Below, piece after piece: positions 11,130 to 21,796 of a stretch of DNA of 64,000 bases. The stretch comes from Hortaea werneckii. Its lineage: Eukaryota; Ascomycota; Dothideomycetes; Mycosphaerellales; Teratosphaeriaceae. The position numbers and the translations under genes are program-made. Below the pieces are notes generated by a model. That model was not told the origin of the DNA, ran no database searches, and was given only the letters and a program-made list of their open reading frames with translations. Within the stretch, counting starts at the first letter, position 1. The number at the start of each line of letters is the position of its first letter. The stretch is taken from the NCBI GenBank assembly GCA_037044905.1, contig JBAOKB010000083.1:1-64000 (forward strand), given 5' to 3'.

Positions 11130-12437
11130 ATGGAGTCGCGCTCTCCTACTCCCGACGATGGCGCCAGGCGAGATCGCCTACCCAACCTGTTCGAGGTTCT
11201 CTCCAGGAGAACGTACTCCCCCGTCGACCTGTTCTCCTTTTACATCTACATGCGCGATTATCAGCGCTCAGTCGACTATCTAGACTTCTGGTAAGTGAAA
11301 ATAGGCAGTTGAGGCACACGCGACGCAGCGAGCAAGCGTATCTGGAGCCAATGGCTCATTCATAGCAATCTATAGGCTTGATGTCTCTCAGCACATGTCC
11401 CTCTGTCGGCATTATGTCCGTGAACTCCGCCGCAGCGTCCTTGTATCTACGCCCGATCTCGAGAAAGCCGGCAGCAAACGCTCGTCGCAGATCCTGGACA
11501 ACTATCCGCTCGACCGCACCTCTTCCGAACAGGGACCCAGTGGATACCAGGCGGGAACAGGGAAAGAGCGTATGAGTAACGACCAGCGACTGTCTGCTTT
11601 CCTGCGTCACGAGAATGGCAGTAAACACAGCCCACACAATAGCGAGGGCACCAATTTGAGCCATGACAACACCCCGGGCTCCGAACTTCCACCGCGCCCT
11701 TCGTTTATGACAACGGGTACTGGCACTGGATCTAGTCCGCTGAACAATAACAACAGCAACGACAGGAGCCCACAGCATACCGTGGCGCGCGCAGATATCC
11801 GTGCTTCAGCAGAGAAGATCCTCTACACTTACCTTTTACCCGGATCTGAGCGTGAGATTATTCTCCCGCAGGGCATCCTAAACGAAATCACAAACGCGAT
11901 TGAGAAGGAGGGACGTGATGACCCTGAGGTGTTCGACGCAGCCAAGGACTACGTCTTCCAGGCTATGGAGCGAGACGCTTTCCCAGGCTTCCTCCGCGCA
12001 AAGGCCCTGGGCAATATTGTGCACCCGACCATGCTACTGCGGCTCATCGTTGGGCTCGTCAGCATGTTTGCTGGGTTCTGGGCGGCTTTCGTCCTCATCT
12101 TTCTGGACAAGAGCCGGGCGACGAGGTGCTGGGTCATACTGCCTTTCACCGTCGGCGTCTATCTGCTGGCAGGACACCAGTACATGCTAGACCCCATCCT
12201 AGCATTACTAGGCTACAGCGAGTACACCTTCGGAAGCCTACATGCCATCAAGGAGCCTTTCGTTAGGTAAGCGCACTTTCGCCTTTTCCCTTTCCATCAT
12301 TTACCGGACTTATGAGCTAACCTTGCATCTCCAGGACACTCCTCAACAAGCGATCCCTCATGTGCTTGAGTTGGATCGTGGTGGTGGATGCTGCGCTATG
12401 CTGTCTTTTCATCTTCGTGCCGGGCACGAGACTTTGA
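11130..12437 (+). CDS. rax1: RGS-domain membrane protein, Rax1-like
   Basis: Predicted 384 residues in three exons: 11130-11290, 11376-12266 and 12335-12437 (introns 85 and 68 bp). The N-terminal half is a split RGS fold: FEVLSRRTYSPVDLFSFYIY and DYLDFWLDVSQHMSLCRHYV, then a disordered insert, then ADIRASAEKILYTYLLPGSE and FQAMERDAFPGFLRAKALG. The C-terminal half has about three membrane spans: LRLIVGLVSMFAGFWAAFVL, CWVILPFTVGVYLLAG and, in the last exon, SWIVVVDAALCCLFIFV. This RGS-plus-membrane order is that of Rax1, a cortical landmark protein in budding and polarity in yeasts and growth or stress in moulds. Splicing restores the DFWLDV and VRTLLNKR junctions. Confidence 0.85.
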
Positions 12438-13027
12438 GCGCTGAGCGAGAGGGGAAAAAAAGAATGAAAGTTTGTTGGAGCTCCGGCGTCTGTTTTCGGG
12501 AGGGCGAAAAAGGGAATGATACCACAACGGCGCGCCATCGTCCTTTTTTTCTTCGTTTTATATCTCTGTTACCTTAAAAGAGAGATGTAGTGGCTATATG
12601 TTTGCTCAAATAATGATGATAACATTCAACGCATCCTCTATGAGCTGTCTCAATAAAGAAGAGTGCGGATCTGATGGGTTCAACGGCTGACTTGTGCTGT
12701 TATTGACCTTGCGGTCCTTTGAGGGCGTCAATCAGCCCTTCGAGATCATCTGCACGTAAACCCCATGAGAGGGCGTCACGATACCCTGATGGCGCGTCGT
12801 GAATTCGGAGAAAGAACAAAAGTACTCTGACATTCCAAAATATTTACATAAAAAAAAAAAAAAAGACAAAGACAAAAACAAAAACAAACAAAAACACCAA
12901 GGCCCCCCTCCCCCCCTTCCCCTCCCCAAAACCCGAAAAAAAAAACCTCGCCTCCCCTCCACCCTCCTCCCTCTCCCACCACCAACCAGCCGCGTGTTGA
13001 CCACCTGGGGGCCGACCCGCCAGCCAG
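12438..13027. other. convergent intergenic region with low-complexity tracts
   Basis: 590 bp between two convergent stop codons. An A15 run at 12850-12864 is followed by AC/AAAAAC-rich sequence and then C-rich, pyrimidine-rich sequence to about 12990. Small frames here are low-complexity (Lys- or Gly-rich) and not credible genes. Confidence 0.7.
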
Positions 13028-16000
13028 TCAGCGCCGCGACAGTACAACAAGCAGGGCTGTAATCAGCCCCACAAACGTGTACGCCACGACACCGACCGGC
13101 GTGGCGAAGTACAGCGCCCAGAACTTGTGGTTCTCACACATCTCCGTCACGGCGGCGTGGCGGCTCCTGCTACGGGCGACCCGGTCAAAGGCCCCGAGCC
13201 CGAACAACAATGCGGAGATGGGGCACCAGATGGCCCAGTTGTAGTATTTGCGGGAGATTTCTTTCTGCTCCCGCGCCATCTCCGCATTGTTGATCTGGCC
13301 CGGCCGTAGCAGGGCGCGCTCCACGTCCGCGTTGGGGACGACGTCGATGTGGAGATTTGACCGCGGCCGGTTGGTGGGCGGTCGGAGAGTCCAGTTGGGC
13401 TCTCGCTGCATCAGCTCCCGGTCGGTGAGGGGACGGCCGACCGGGGCTGATGCTGATGGACTGTTGTCCATCTGGAGAGGGAGGAGGGCCCTCTGGCCTC
13501 TGATAGAAGCCCTGGCTCTCCCTTGCCGAGTGAGCGTTTGTAGCTCGAATTCCTCGGCGTTCCCCGTCCGCTGGGTGGATGGAGGGGCTCGGCCTCGGCG
13601 GTGTGGGTCGAGCACTGGCTGAGGCCGGTTGGGGAGGGGCGTCCACGGGGTATGCGGCAATGACGGAATCGATGGTGTCTGGTGTACAGTCACGAACGTG
13701 TCTTGGGTGGGACTGTAATCGAGACCGCCGTGTCCGACAGGCGAGCTGCGATGCGGGAGTAAAGGACGTGAAGACGAAGTTCTGCCATCCCCCAGCGCCT
13801 GAGCCTCAGCCATGACTTCTTCGAAGCTGTTCCTGTGCTCGACCCTGCGCTTTCCGAAGCCTAGGATGGAACGTCTGACCAGGTTGCCATCTTCGAACTG
13901 CTCAGCAGTACGCTCGGTAGCCACTTGAAATTTCGCTGGGTGGGTTGCCTTGAGACGATTCAACTCATCCATGTCTCGCTTGCGTTTCTCCTTGTCGACC
14001 TTAGGTGTGGTAGGACACAGCTTGCCCAATAGATTATCTTCAAGGATCCTGGTGGTCAGGATATCTTGCATCCGCTTGGTCGTCATGTCTTGTACGCGGT
14101 CATCTGGACGGCTCATCAATTGGCGATGAGCTTTGTTGGCGAAATTTTCCCTCATGGCACCGTCACTATCCAAGGATTGCTGCAAAGTAGGCTGACCTTG
14201 AGCTGCCTGGCGGCTCTGGTGGTGCATACTGGCATAGTCGCTAACATCTGCGATGCTATCCTCGCTCTGCCGTGTCGTGAAACCTGGACGGGACTCAGAC
14301 TCGCAAATGCTCTCCCACTCGTCGTCATCGGGAATCGAATAACGGCTTGAGCTGCGCAGGACCCGACGCCCGGACAAGCGACGGCCTTGAGCGCTGTTTC
14401 GTACGCTAGGTGGCTGGTCGGCATTGATCCACTGCGCAGGGATGTCCTGACCGACGCTGCGAGCGAAATCGACATGCTCGCTGTTGCTGGCATCTCCCAA
14501 GTCTGTAGGCATATAGACGCCGAGGCCGATTGGGCTTCCAATCGTTGGCCAGGGATATGCCGCCGACCCTCCCCCGTGCTGAATTGCTGGCGTCATCTGG
14601 AGAAGCTCGCCAGTTGCCCCGTAGGTTTGATCGCTGGTGGGCAGATCCGAACCGTAATCATAGGTCGGAAAATGAGGTGGAGGCGGTGGAGCGGGGATAG
14701 TAGGCGGGCCTGTAAGGCGTGCTGATCCGCTGCGCATGCGAACATACTCTGTGCCAAACGGATTGATGCCCGATGAATCTGTTGAGCTGCTTTCCTGAGG
14801 ACTGGGATTGCCACGTCCAGTACGAGCGCCCTCGACAAGTCCAGGTCCGGCGCTTGAACCACGACCGTGTCCGGGAGTGTTATACTCATATGCGCCGTAG
14901 ATTCTGCTGATTGTTGTGCTTCTTTCCTGCGCGAACGCGGTCCTGTGCAATAAAACAACTCGTAAGTGCGCTCATTAAACGAAAGGGGGTATTACGGGGA
15001 GATTCTGCTACATACGCCTCGGTAGACGCATCATCTTCAATCATTGCAATATCCCCCTCTTGCTCGTCCCGAATCTCATGCTCATTATCGTCGTAGACAT
15101 AAGAGCCTCCGGCATTGGCGGCTTCAATGTCCTCCGGATTGTTTCCGTGATCACTGACGTGGAGATCGAAGGGATTGCTCCTTGTGCTTGTTCCTGAGGT
15201 TGAGCTGGCCCGTTCCACACTAGCTGGTCTTTCAGTTGGAGATGGCTGTGCCCATGACTGCTGGGCTGCTTGGTGGCCAAGATCAGCCGTGCTTGGCTGT
15301 AATGCCAGGAATGGACGGCCAGACTCCACAGCTTGCTGAGACCTGGTCGGTGTGTCCTCCGGAGGTGAGGATGGTGCACCCGGAAGACGCATAATATTCC
15401 GGCGTGCATCCTCAGGGTTGGTGTACAGCATCCGGCGACGACTGCCCTCAGAGCTGCTCGGGAGCGACATCTGGGAAGAGAAATGCTCACCCGTAACGTT
15501 GTCGTAGGCCATGAGGATGGAATCGTCAGAGTCGTCCAGATAATTGTCCAACAAGCCGTCAAGTTCTGCAGGTTCCTCGAGACTATGAGTGTCCTGAAGC
15601 TGTTAGTGTTTGCCTTGTGCTATAAGGGAGGGGTAGTCTCACGAGAAGAAGCGATGCGTGTGGATTGACAACTTCGAAAGAAGCTCCCTTATAGTGGATG
15701 GTCTGTGATGTCTTTGGATGCGTGATAGGATCCAAGTGACCTGTCGTAGTGGTAAGCTTGATATCGCTTGCGTTCTTACATTTGAATACTGACCGAAGGT
15801 GCCTATCCAATCACGGCTAGGCGGTGCTGGAAACTTGAAGTTGGAGATCGAAAAGGTCGAATCTGCTGTTCGATGACCGCTGGTCTTTGTGGCCTTGGTA
15901 ACACTTGGACTATCGTGATGAAAGGATGCACGTGTATCCGCAGTTCTGATTCCGGTCGTCGGGACTGCAGCCTTGAAGGCGCTTTCGCTTTTAATACAAG

Positions 16001-16646
16001 TCGCCGGCAGACTTGTTTTGTCGTCAAGGCGGACTTGTGGCTTGTAGCTGCCACCTGTGTCTACTGCTGCGTATACACACCACTCGCTGCTCGCTCGCTG
16101 CCGCGGAAGCCTTTTGGCTTGTTTGATGTTAGGAAACTTACGTTTGTAGCGTACCGGTGCCTCCTCACGGCTTGCGTTCCACTGGTAACCTCTCTGTTGG
16201 CGACAACCAACGGGCACTGGCGTGCCTAGCACAGATGACTGTAGGGTTGAGATCGTCGAGGTAAGCGATGGCGATGGTATGCTGGAGGGGTATGTTGGTG
16301 TCGATGGGAGTGGTGGTGGTGACGATGTGCCTCGCTCTTCGGTCGCAGAGACGGAGTGTGGTGGCGAGCTATCCGCTAATTGGACACCGCTCGAACAAAA
16401 GTATGATGGTAGTGCGTTTAGATCTCGAGTTGATGGTTTCCGTTTCAAGTACTTGTTGGTGGTGGTTTTGGATGATGTGAAAGAAGGTGATAGCAAGAAG
16501 AGGCGACTTTCGAGTTCCGCTGAGTGTGTGCTCCTGGGTGGGCTTGGCGGGGAACAGAAGGGTTTGGAAAAATTGCGTGTAGAGGGCTGTGAACTGAGGT
16601 TGCCGTCCAGGTGCCAGCCAAGGAGGGGCAGCGTTGAAGAATCCAT
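13028..16646 (-). CDS. large Ser-rich disordered protein with C-terminal membrane spans
   Basis: Predicted 1147 residues in four exons: 16646-15794, 15740-15643, 15593-15016 and 14942-13028 (introns 53, 49 and 73 bp); all phases agree. A possible fifth intron (in frame, 87 bp, GTAAGT...ACACAG, about 16055-16145) would remove 29 residues. The N-terminal third is Ser/Pro/Thr-rich. A short conserved-looking core spans the small second exon (HPKTSQTIHYKGASFEVVNP). Long disordered stretches follow, with charged coiled segments. The C-terminus has an NAEMAREQKEISRKYYNWA helix and two membrane segments (WCPISALLFGLGAFDRVA; FVGLITALLVVL). I recall similar 'serine-rich' fungal proteins but cannot name the family with confidence. 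A membrane-anchored scaffold role is inference. Confidence 0.7.
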
Positions 16647-17900
16647 GTCGAGCGGCGGGCTTCAAGCCAATCCCACAGTGCCTTCGATCGAGAACTTATG
16701 CACGATTTCGCTACACTTCTAGAGTCTTGTGGCAAAGAGTTGGTACTGGCGATGATATTGGTGCCGGAAAGCCCAAGGTAGGTAACATCCGCACACTGCA
16801 ACGTCAAGATGTCAATCCGTCTATCGGGGGCGGAGGAAACAGTGATCAGGAGCCGGGCACCAATTTTCAAGCCCTCATGCCTCAAGTTGCCCGGATCAAA
16901 TCTCATTCACTGGAGAATATGTTGATCGGTTTGCGAAGAGATTCAAGCCTCTCCCCCTTTGGGACCAACGTTTTGTGGAGATCAGGCGGCAGATCTCACA
17001 GACATTAGGGATGTGAATGCCAGACAGCCCTTGGTTTCTTTGTCCAGTCCAGATCTTGGGCAGGGGAAAAGAGCGTACAGTCTTTTGAAGCGGACACAAC
17101 CACTGGATTTGGATTTCAAAGTATCTTCCGAAACCTCAAAGCTCCGAACCCGAGAATGTGCTGCTTGCTCTCCGTTTTGCGCGGATTCTGGATGTCCAAA
17201 AGCAAGAAAGAAAATGGCAGTGGCATCGCTGAGAAGAAGGACGGTGCTGTCCTCCATATTGTACCTCGAGGGCAAGCAGTAGCAGTCGACCAGCATCACT
17301 TACCTGGACCCGATGGCCTTTACGATATAGCTTACCTTATCTTTACAAGAATCTCCACGAAGCCAGGAAACGTCCCCCAAGCACCTTGGGCTTTTGCGGG
17401 CATGAACGCAGAGAAAGTATGGGACGCTTGAGAAACGGGATGGCAGGTGAAGTTCACGACAGCCAACCGAGTCCCATTCTTGGCATAGCGGCAAGATCCA
17501 TCCGCGAATTAGGCCAGCCAATCAACCACGCGATGTGCTTCTGAATTCCAAGTGGAACAAGTGTACTATGTAAGCAAGGCTACGTTAGTGCTTCGATGCA
17601 CAGATTATGACAGAACCAGTGGCCGTACACCGGGCGCACATGATGTGCCGATGCAAGTCATACCAGCTTGCATGCGATATTATAGGGTCACTTTAGTGCC
17701 AAAGACAGGCCAATAATGTGAATGCTTTTAATGACCGACAGAGTGTGCTAAAATCGGTGCAGCTGGACAGTCGCATACAACATGATCATTGGCGCACAGC
17801 GACAATGATATTGCCACAACTATGCACCTGGATCAATGTCTCACAAGGAAGAGCGCATTTACGGCAATGCAATGGCTGATTGTGTGCTAGATCTCCATGC
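16647..17900. other. gene-poor stretch
   Basis: About 1.25 kb. Open frames on both strands (for example 16634-17008 plus, 16982-17299 minus) overlap each other and show no domain, no spliceable partner and no biased composition. I see no gene. Confidence 0.5.
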
Positions 17901-18812
17901 TCAATACACTGGCGATATTGCTCGAACAGCCCGGACAACCCCGTATGACGCTCCTCCCGCAATGATTCCAATGATGAGGGTTTGAACCGCGCTCCACGCC
18001 GAATCGCTCTTTCGGCAGCCCGATATTTTCGCTTTGGCGTAGCCGAAGATCAAGAGTGCCAAAGTGGTGACCGCAACAGATATGTAAAGGCCTTTGTTGA
18101 CATCATCGATCGTGTCGTCTTTTAAAAAGATGATGTACGGGCACAGAGGCGTCAGTCCTCCTGTAAACAGGTTGTCAGATTCGCTTTTCGCTTCGAGCGC
18201 CCTTCGATGACAAACCTAGGAAGTATGAATTCGCCATGATGAACCCTTCGGCGCAGGCCAGTGACTTGCTCGTTCTTTCTGTCTTGTGCTCAACATCCAT
18301 CACTACATGGAGTAAGCTGGACAATCCGAACTTCAAAGCGACGCTGAGTCTCACAAAATTGCAAAGACCGCTTCTCGTCTATCTGCAGCTCCCTCACGAC
18401 GTTCTCTGCGGTCTCTCTCTGGACTCCGTAGCGGTTTAATAGATGATACAGCCTCTCATCGAAGCCATGTGGCCTTGAAGCAGCTTCGAGCTTTTCTCTG
18501 ACCTCTGCAATTTCATAGTGCTTGTTCTCCGTGATCGCAGCCAGGTATGCGCCCAGCCCCATGGAAATGGCTGCAGCGAAAAGCTCTGCCAGGCCTGCTG
18601 AGACGACGTAACTGGACTTCTGGGTCGCTGTCATGCCGGCTGATACTGCGAACGGTACTGTGATCCCGTCTGTCAAAGCATCAGTCTGACAAAGTTGCGT
18701 GGCAATGTCATTCGAGCTTGCCAACGAAGCCGATAATACTGTTTCGCATAAATCTCCGAGTCTTGCGCCGACGCTTCGAAGTCGATTCATGTCGTAGGGA
18801 TGAAGCTATCAT
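17901..18812 (-). CDS. VIT1/Ccc1-family vacuolar iron/manganese transporter
   Basis: Predicted 254-residue vacuolar Fe/Mn importer. Model exons are 18812-18726, 18685-18355, 18302-18216 and 18160-17901. Family signs: FTDALTDGITVPFAVSAG (first membrane helix), GLAELFAAAISMGLGAYLAA (second), a cytoplasmic metal-binding-type stretch with many Glu/His, EGFIMANSYFLGGLTPLCPY (third), a fourth span YISVAVTTLALLIFGYA, and SAVQTLIIGIIAGGASYG (fifth). The last three exons are clear. The first intron is odd: 40 bp with a GTTGGC donor. It is inferred because splicing joins a basic leader, RRKTRRFMRNSIIGF, to TDALTDG, giving the expected first helix. Without it the start would be the ATG at 18790 and the helix would be broken. 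Confidence 0.82.
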
Positions 18813-19657
18813 GGTTTGGATATACATGCACAAGCAGCATCATTAAGAATTCTAGAGAGACCGAAGGGGCCAAAGATTATAGCAACGCTTGTTAAAAAGA
18901 AGAATCGTGCCTTGCATTCGGCAAGCTCAAGCAACAACGCTTTTCAAAGCAAGCGTGACCTAAAATTTACGAGTTGACTTTCCCTGGGGCCTAAGCTTGG
19001 GAATGGGTACGCATGTGCGCAGTATTTCGCCCATTTCAGATGGGATGTTCCTCTTGACGGGAAATTGTTAGGAAGCTGGTGGACATGATTCAAGAGTCGA
19101 TTTCAAATTATCTCTCGCGCGCATGATCGGTCGAGCCTCAGCTACCAGAGAGCGGTATTTCGAGTCCAGATACTTTCTTCAGTACGTTGTGCTTGCTCTG
19201 AAAGTCCTCAATGAGGAAAGCGCAAGGAGGTATAAGAAAAGGCATTTGGACGCTGTTGTACCGAGCTAAGGTATTGTCGGTACCTATATATTCGATGCTG
19301 TTAGCTCGAACTCAGCAACCACGTTCCATAGATTGTGCAAAGATTGTGGTATGTCGCTCAGGCATTGGCAGCATGAAAACGCCATGACCGAACTTCCAAA
19401 TTTCATCTCGAAGAAATTATCGCCGCCAGAAGCGGATTTACGTGGAAATGAGACCACAGACATTGATTTCTAGCACCTGGGATGGCACACCCGCTAGCGT
19501 GGCCGTAAGCGAGCCAATAACAGCGCTGCGCTGTGCTGAGGACGTGGAGGCTTCGAACATCCAAGTGCCGTTGCGTGCATGATGAACGCTTGTGAAGCAC
19601 AACAACAATGTGACATCGAATCACCTGACCCGACAGGGTCCATAATCGATTCCTACA
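18813..19657. other. divergent intergenic region
   Basis: 845 bp between the divergent transporter and npr2 starts. Nothing codes convincingly. It presumably holds both promoters. Confidence 0.55.
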
Positions 19658-21109
19658 ATGCTCAAAGCAGTCTTCTATGCACGCTTCCATCCCGAACGCG
19701 GTCCCTCCGTCATCCACCAAGCTCCTAATGGTTCAATAGTTCAGCATGTCCATGAACACAGCCTGGCCAATGACACCCCACCTCTTCTCAATTTCAGTGA
19801 TATATCAGCCTACATCATACCTCCCTATGAACTCTGCGACCAGAGTCTATCAATCTGCACGAACGGACAAAGAGTGCTAGGCTTTCCGATCAGTATCGAA
19901 GACGCAAAGTATGACCGCAATCGCCTCACATTCAACGTCTGCTTTGTTCTGGACGAAGAGATAGACTCTCGCCCTCTGGAGCAAGCAGTGAAGAAGACTG
20001 CGGCTTTCTTCCGCAGCCTAGAAGAAGACAATGGGTTGCTTCAATCCGAGGAGAGTTTGGAGAAGTTGAAATGGGCTGGAGAGGAAGGGTATCCAGCGGA
20101 GGACGTTGGGATAGTGCACTATCTGCTGGAAAGTCTATTGAAGGATCTAAACGGCTATGGCGAGACATGTATCCGAATTGATGATGTGAACATCCTCAAC
20201 TTACGCCTCACCGAACAACGTCTTCCACCACCAAAGGTGCGTGTTTGGGATGTGCCACTTTTAATACGATCCCTGCCAAGTCCAGAGGAGTGGACATGGG
20301 ATCTTACCCTCCAGCGCATACATTCTCACCTTAACGGTGTCAACCACGTCCAGCGTATAGCCGAGCTGGCAGATGTAGAGCTGAGGCTTGTCAAGCGTGC
20401 TGTCAGAGAGCTCCTTTTCTATGACCTGGTGAAGCTGCTCGACATATATCATTACCAAGCCATCTATACCCCTACGGCCGATTTCGCTTATTTCGTGAAC
20501 AGCCAGTCAATGCTCGACGAATGTTCTCAGTATGTGACGACTGAAGCAGGCCAGCAACCGGTGGATACCGAAACAATAGTTGACCTCTACCGTTCACTGT
20601 CGCCTGGACTCCCACTTCGCGACTTCGTCCTGGGCCACGAAACGAAGCTCAAGCACCTTGACATCCGTCGTTTGATCACGTATGGCGTGATCAAAGGCTT
20701 TCTCCGTCGTGTGCACAAGTACGCCCTCGCAATTTCCAGCAACATCCCGCAATCACAATCGCTCATACGCTTCACGGACGCATCTCCGAGCAAGGGGTTG
20801 CCGCGCTCGAATGAGGACGTGGTCAAAGAACTTGACCGAGCATGGCGCAAGGCGGCTTTAAGCAGTGGCTGGTCTACGCCACCATCAGAACCGCCGCAGG
20901 TGGCTTCTCATGATGAGAGCACTACACAAGGGAGTATTGGAAGCACCGAGGATGTCAAGCAACGAGAGCTAGACGAGAAGCTGCGAGGGTTTCTGGATGG
21001 GATGCATTGCCTCGACGAAGTCTGCATAGCCGTTCGTATGAGCGAGAAGAAAGTCTTGGAGAGGCTTAGGAGTGGAAGGTTTGGGGAGGTGATAATATTC
21101 AACAAGTGA
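19658..21109 (+). CDS. npr2: nitrogen permease regulator 2 (SEACIT/GATOR1 subunit)
   Basis: Subunit of the Npr2-Npr3-Iml1 complex that restrains TORC1 on the vacuole when amino acids are low. A single exon of 483 residues begins MLKAVFYARFHPERGPSVIH, the typical longin-type Npr2 start, and contains NGQRVLGFPISIEDAKYDRN, NRLTFNVCFVLDE and LPPPKVRVWDVPLLIRS. The C-terminal half has the winged-helix-type segments (LDIRRLITYGVIKGFLRRVH; LDEVCIAVRMSEKKVLERL). A Ser/Pro-rich linker lies near residues 400-430. Length matches the family. Confidence 0.95.
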   Translation: MLKAVFYARFHPERGPSVIHQAPNGSIVQHVHEHSLANDTPPLLNFSDISAYIIPPYELCDQSLSICTNGQRVLGFPISIEDAKYDRNRLTFNVCFVLDEEIDSRPLEQAVKKTAAFFRSLEEDNGLLQSEESLEKLKWAGEEGYPAEDVGIVHYLLESLLKDLNGYGETCIRIDDVNILNLRLTEQRLPPPKVRVWDVPLLIRSLPSPEEWTWDLTLQRIHSHLNGVNHVQRIAELADVELRLVKRAVRELLFYDLVKLLDIYHYQAIYTPTADFAYFVNSQSMLDECSQYVTTEAGQQPVDTETIVDLYRSLSPGLPLRDFVLGHETKLKHLDIRRLITYGVIKGFLRRVHKYALAISSNIPQSQSLIRFTDASPSKGLPRSNEDVVKELDRAWRKAALSSGWSTPPSEPPQVASHDESTTQGSIGSTEDVKQRELDEKLRGFLDGMHCLDEVCIAVRMSEKKVLERLRSGRFGEVIIFNK

Positions 21110-21796
21110 GGGTTGCCCACGGTATCAGGGCCACCTGGCGTACTATGCTTCAATCCATTATTACGTCTTGGATTCTGAAACAGCTGTACAGTAGTTGGCT
21201 GTGAGCGACCTCATATTGATGTCGTGAAGGTGGCACCGTAACTCCGCGACGGCCTTATGGTCGAGATGAACGCAGTATCAGCAAGGGCATCAGCACCTGA
21301 TTGTTCTTTGTGCGTCTTCTGCATCTCACTAAGAAGCTTCGTTGGTTTGCAAACAATAGAAAAAGGCAGAATTTCCGCATCCAGACAGAAATTCGCACAC
21401 GCTTAGGCACCACAATCACCCTTGAAGACAAAGGAATGAGGTGAAGTACAGCATAGCATGTCACAAGAGAAGCTCCTAGAAGCTTTTGTGGATAGTGTAT
21501 TCCGAAATACAGCAGACTGTACTCGGAGTTATCTCAGTCGAATCAATCGAGCCGAAATTTTCAAGCCGGCTCTGCGTGCTGGAAGTCGTACACACTCGCC
21601 GCCATCAAGGAAACCGGAAAGATCGACAGAGTGTCACACGCTTTTAGCGCCCATTGCCTCAACCATTTCGCTTGTGGCGGCAACAGACTTTGCTCGCGAT
21701 ACCCAGCGTTCACAAACGCGCTAGGCAGAGGCTTAGGGAAACGGCACTCGTAGCTTGCTTGGCGAGCTCGAGAGGGCTCCCAAACGTCCGTCTGGT
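21110..21796. other. intergenic upstream of the kinase gene
   Basis: About 690 bp. It contains an 88-residue ATG-started open frame at 21458-21724 (plus) with no recognisable domain. It could be an upstream ORF in the kinase 5' leader or chance. Confidence 0.4.

Noticed and set aside
16222..16722. Plus-strand frame of 166 codons
   Set aside because: Antisense to the Ser/Pro-rich N-terminal exon of the giant disordered protein, whose splice phases all agree.
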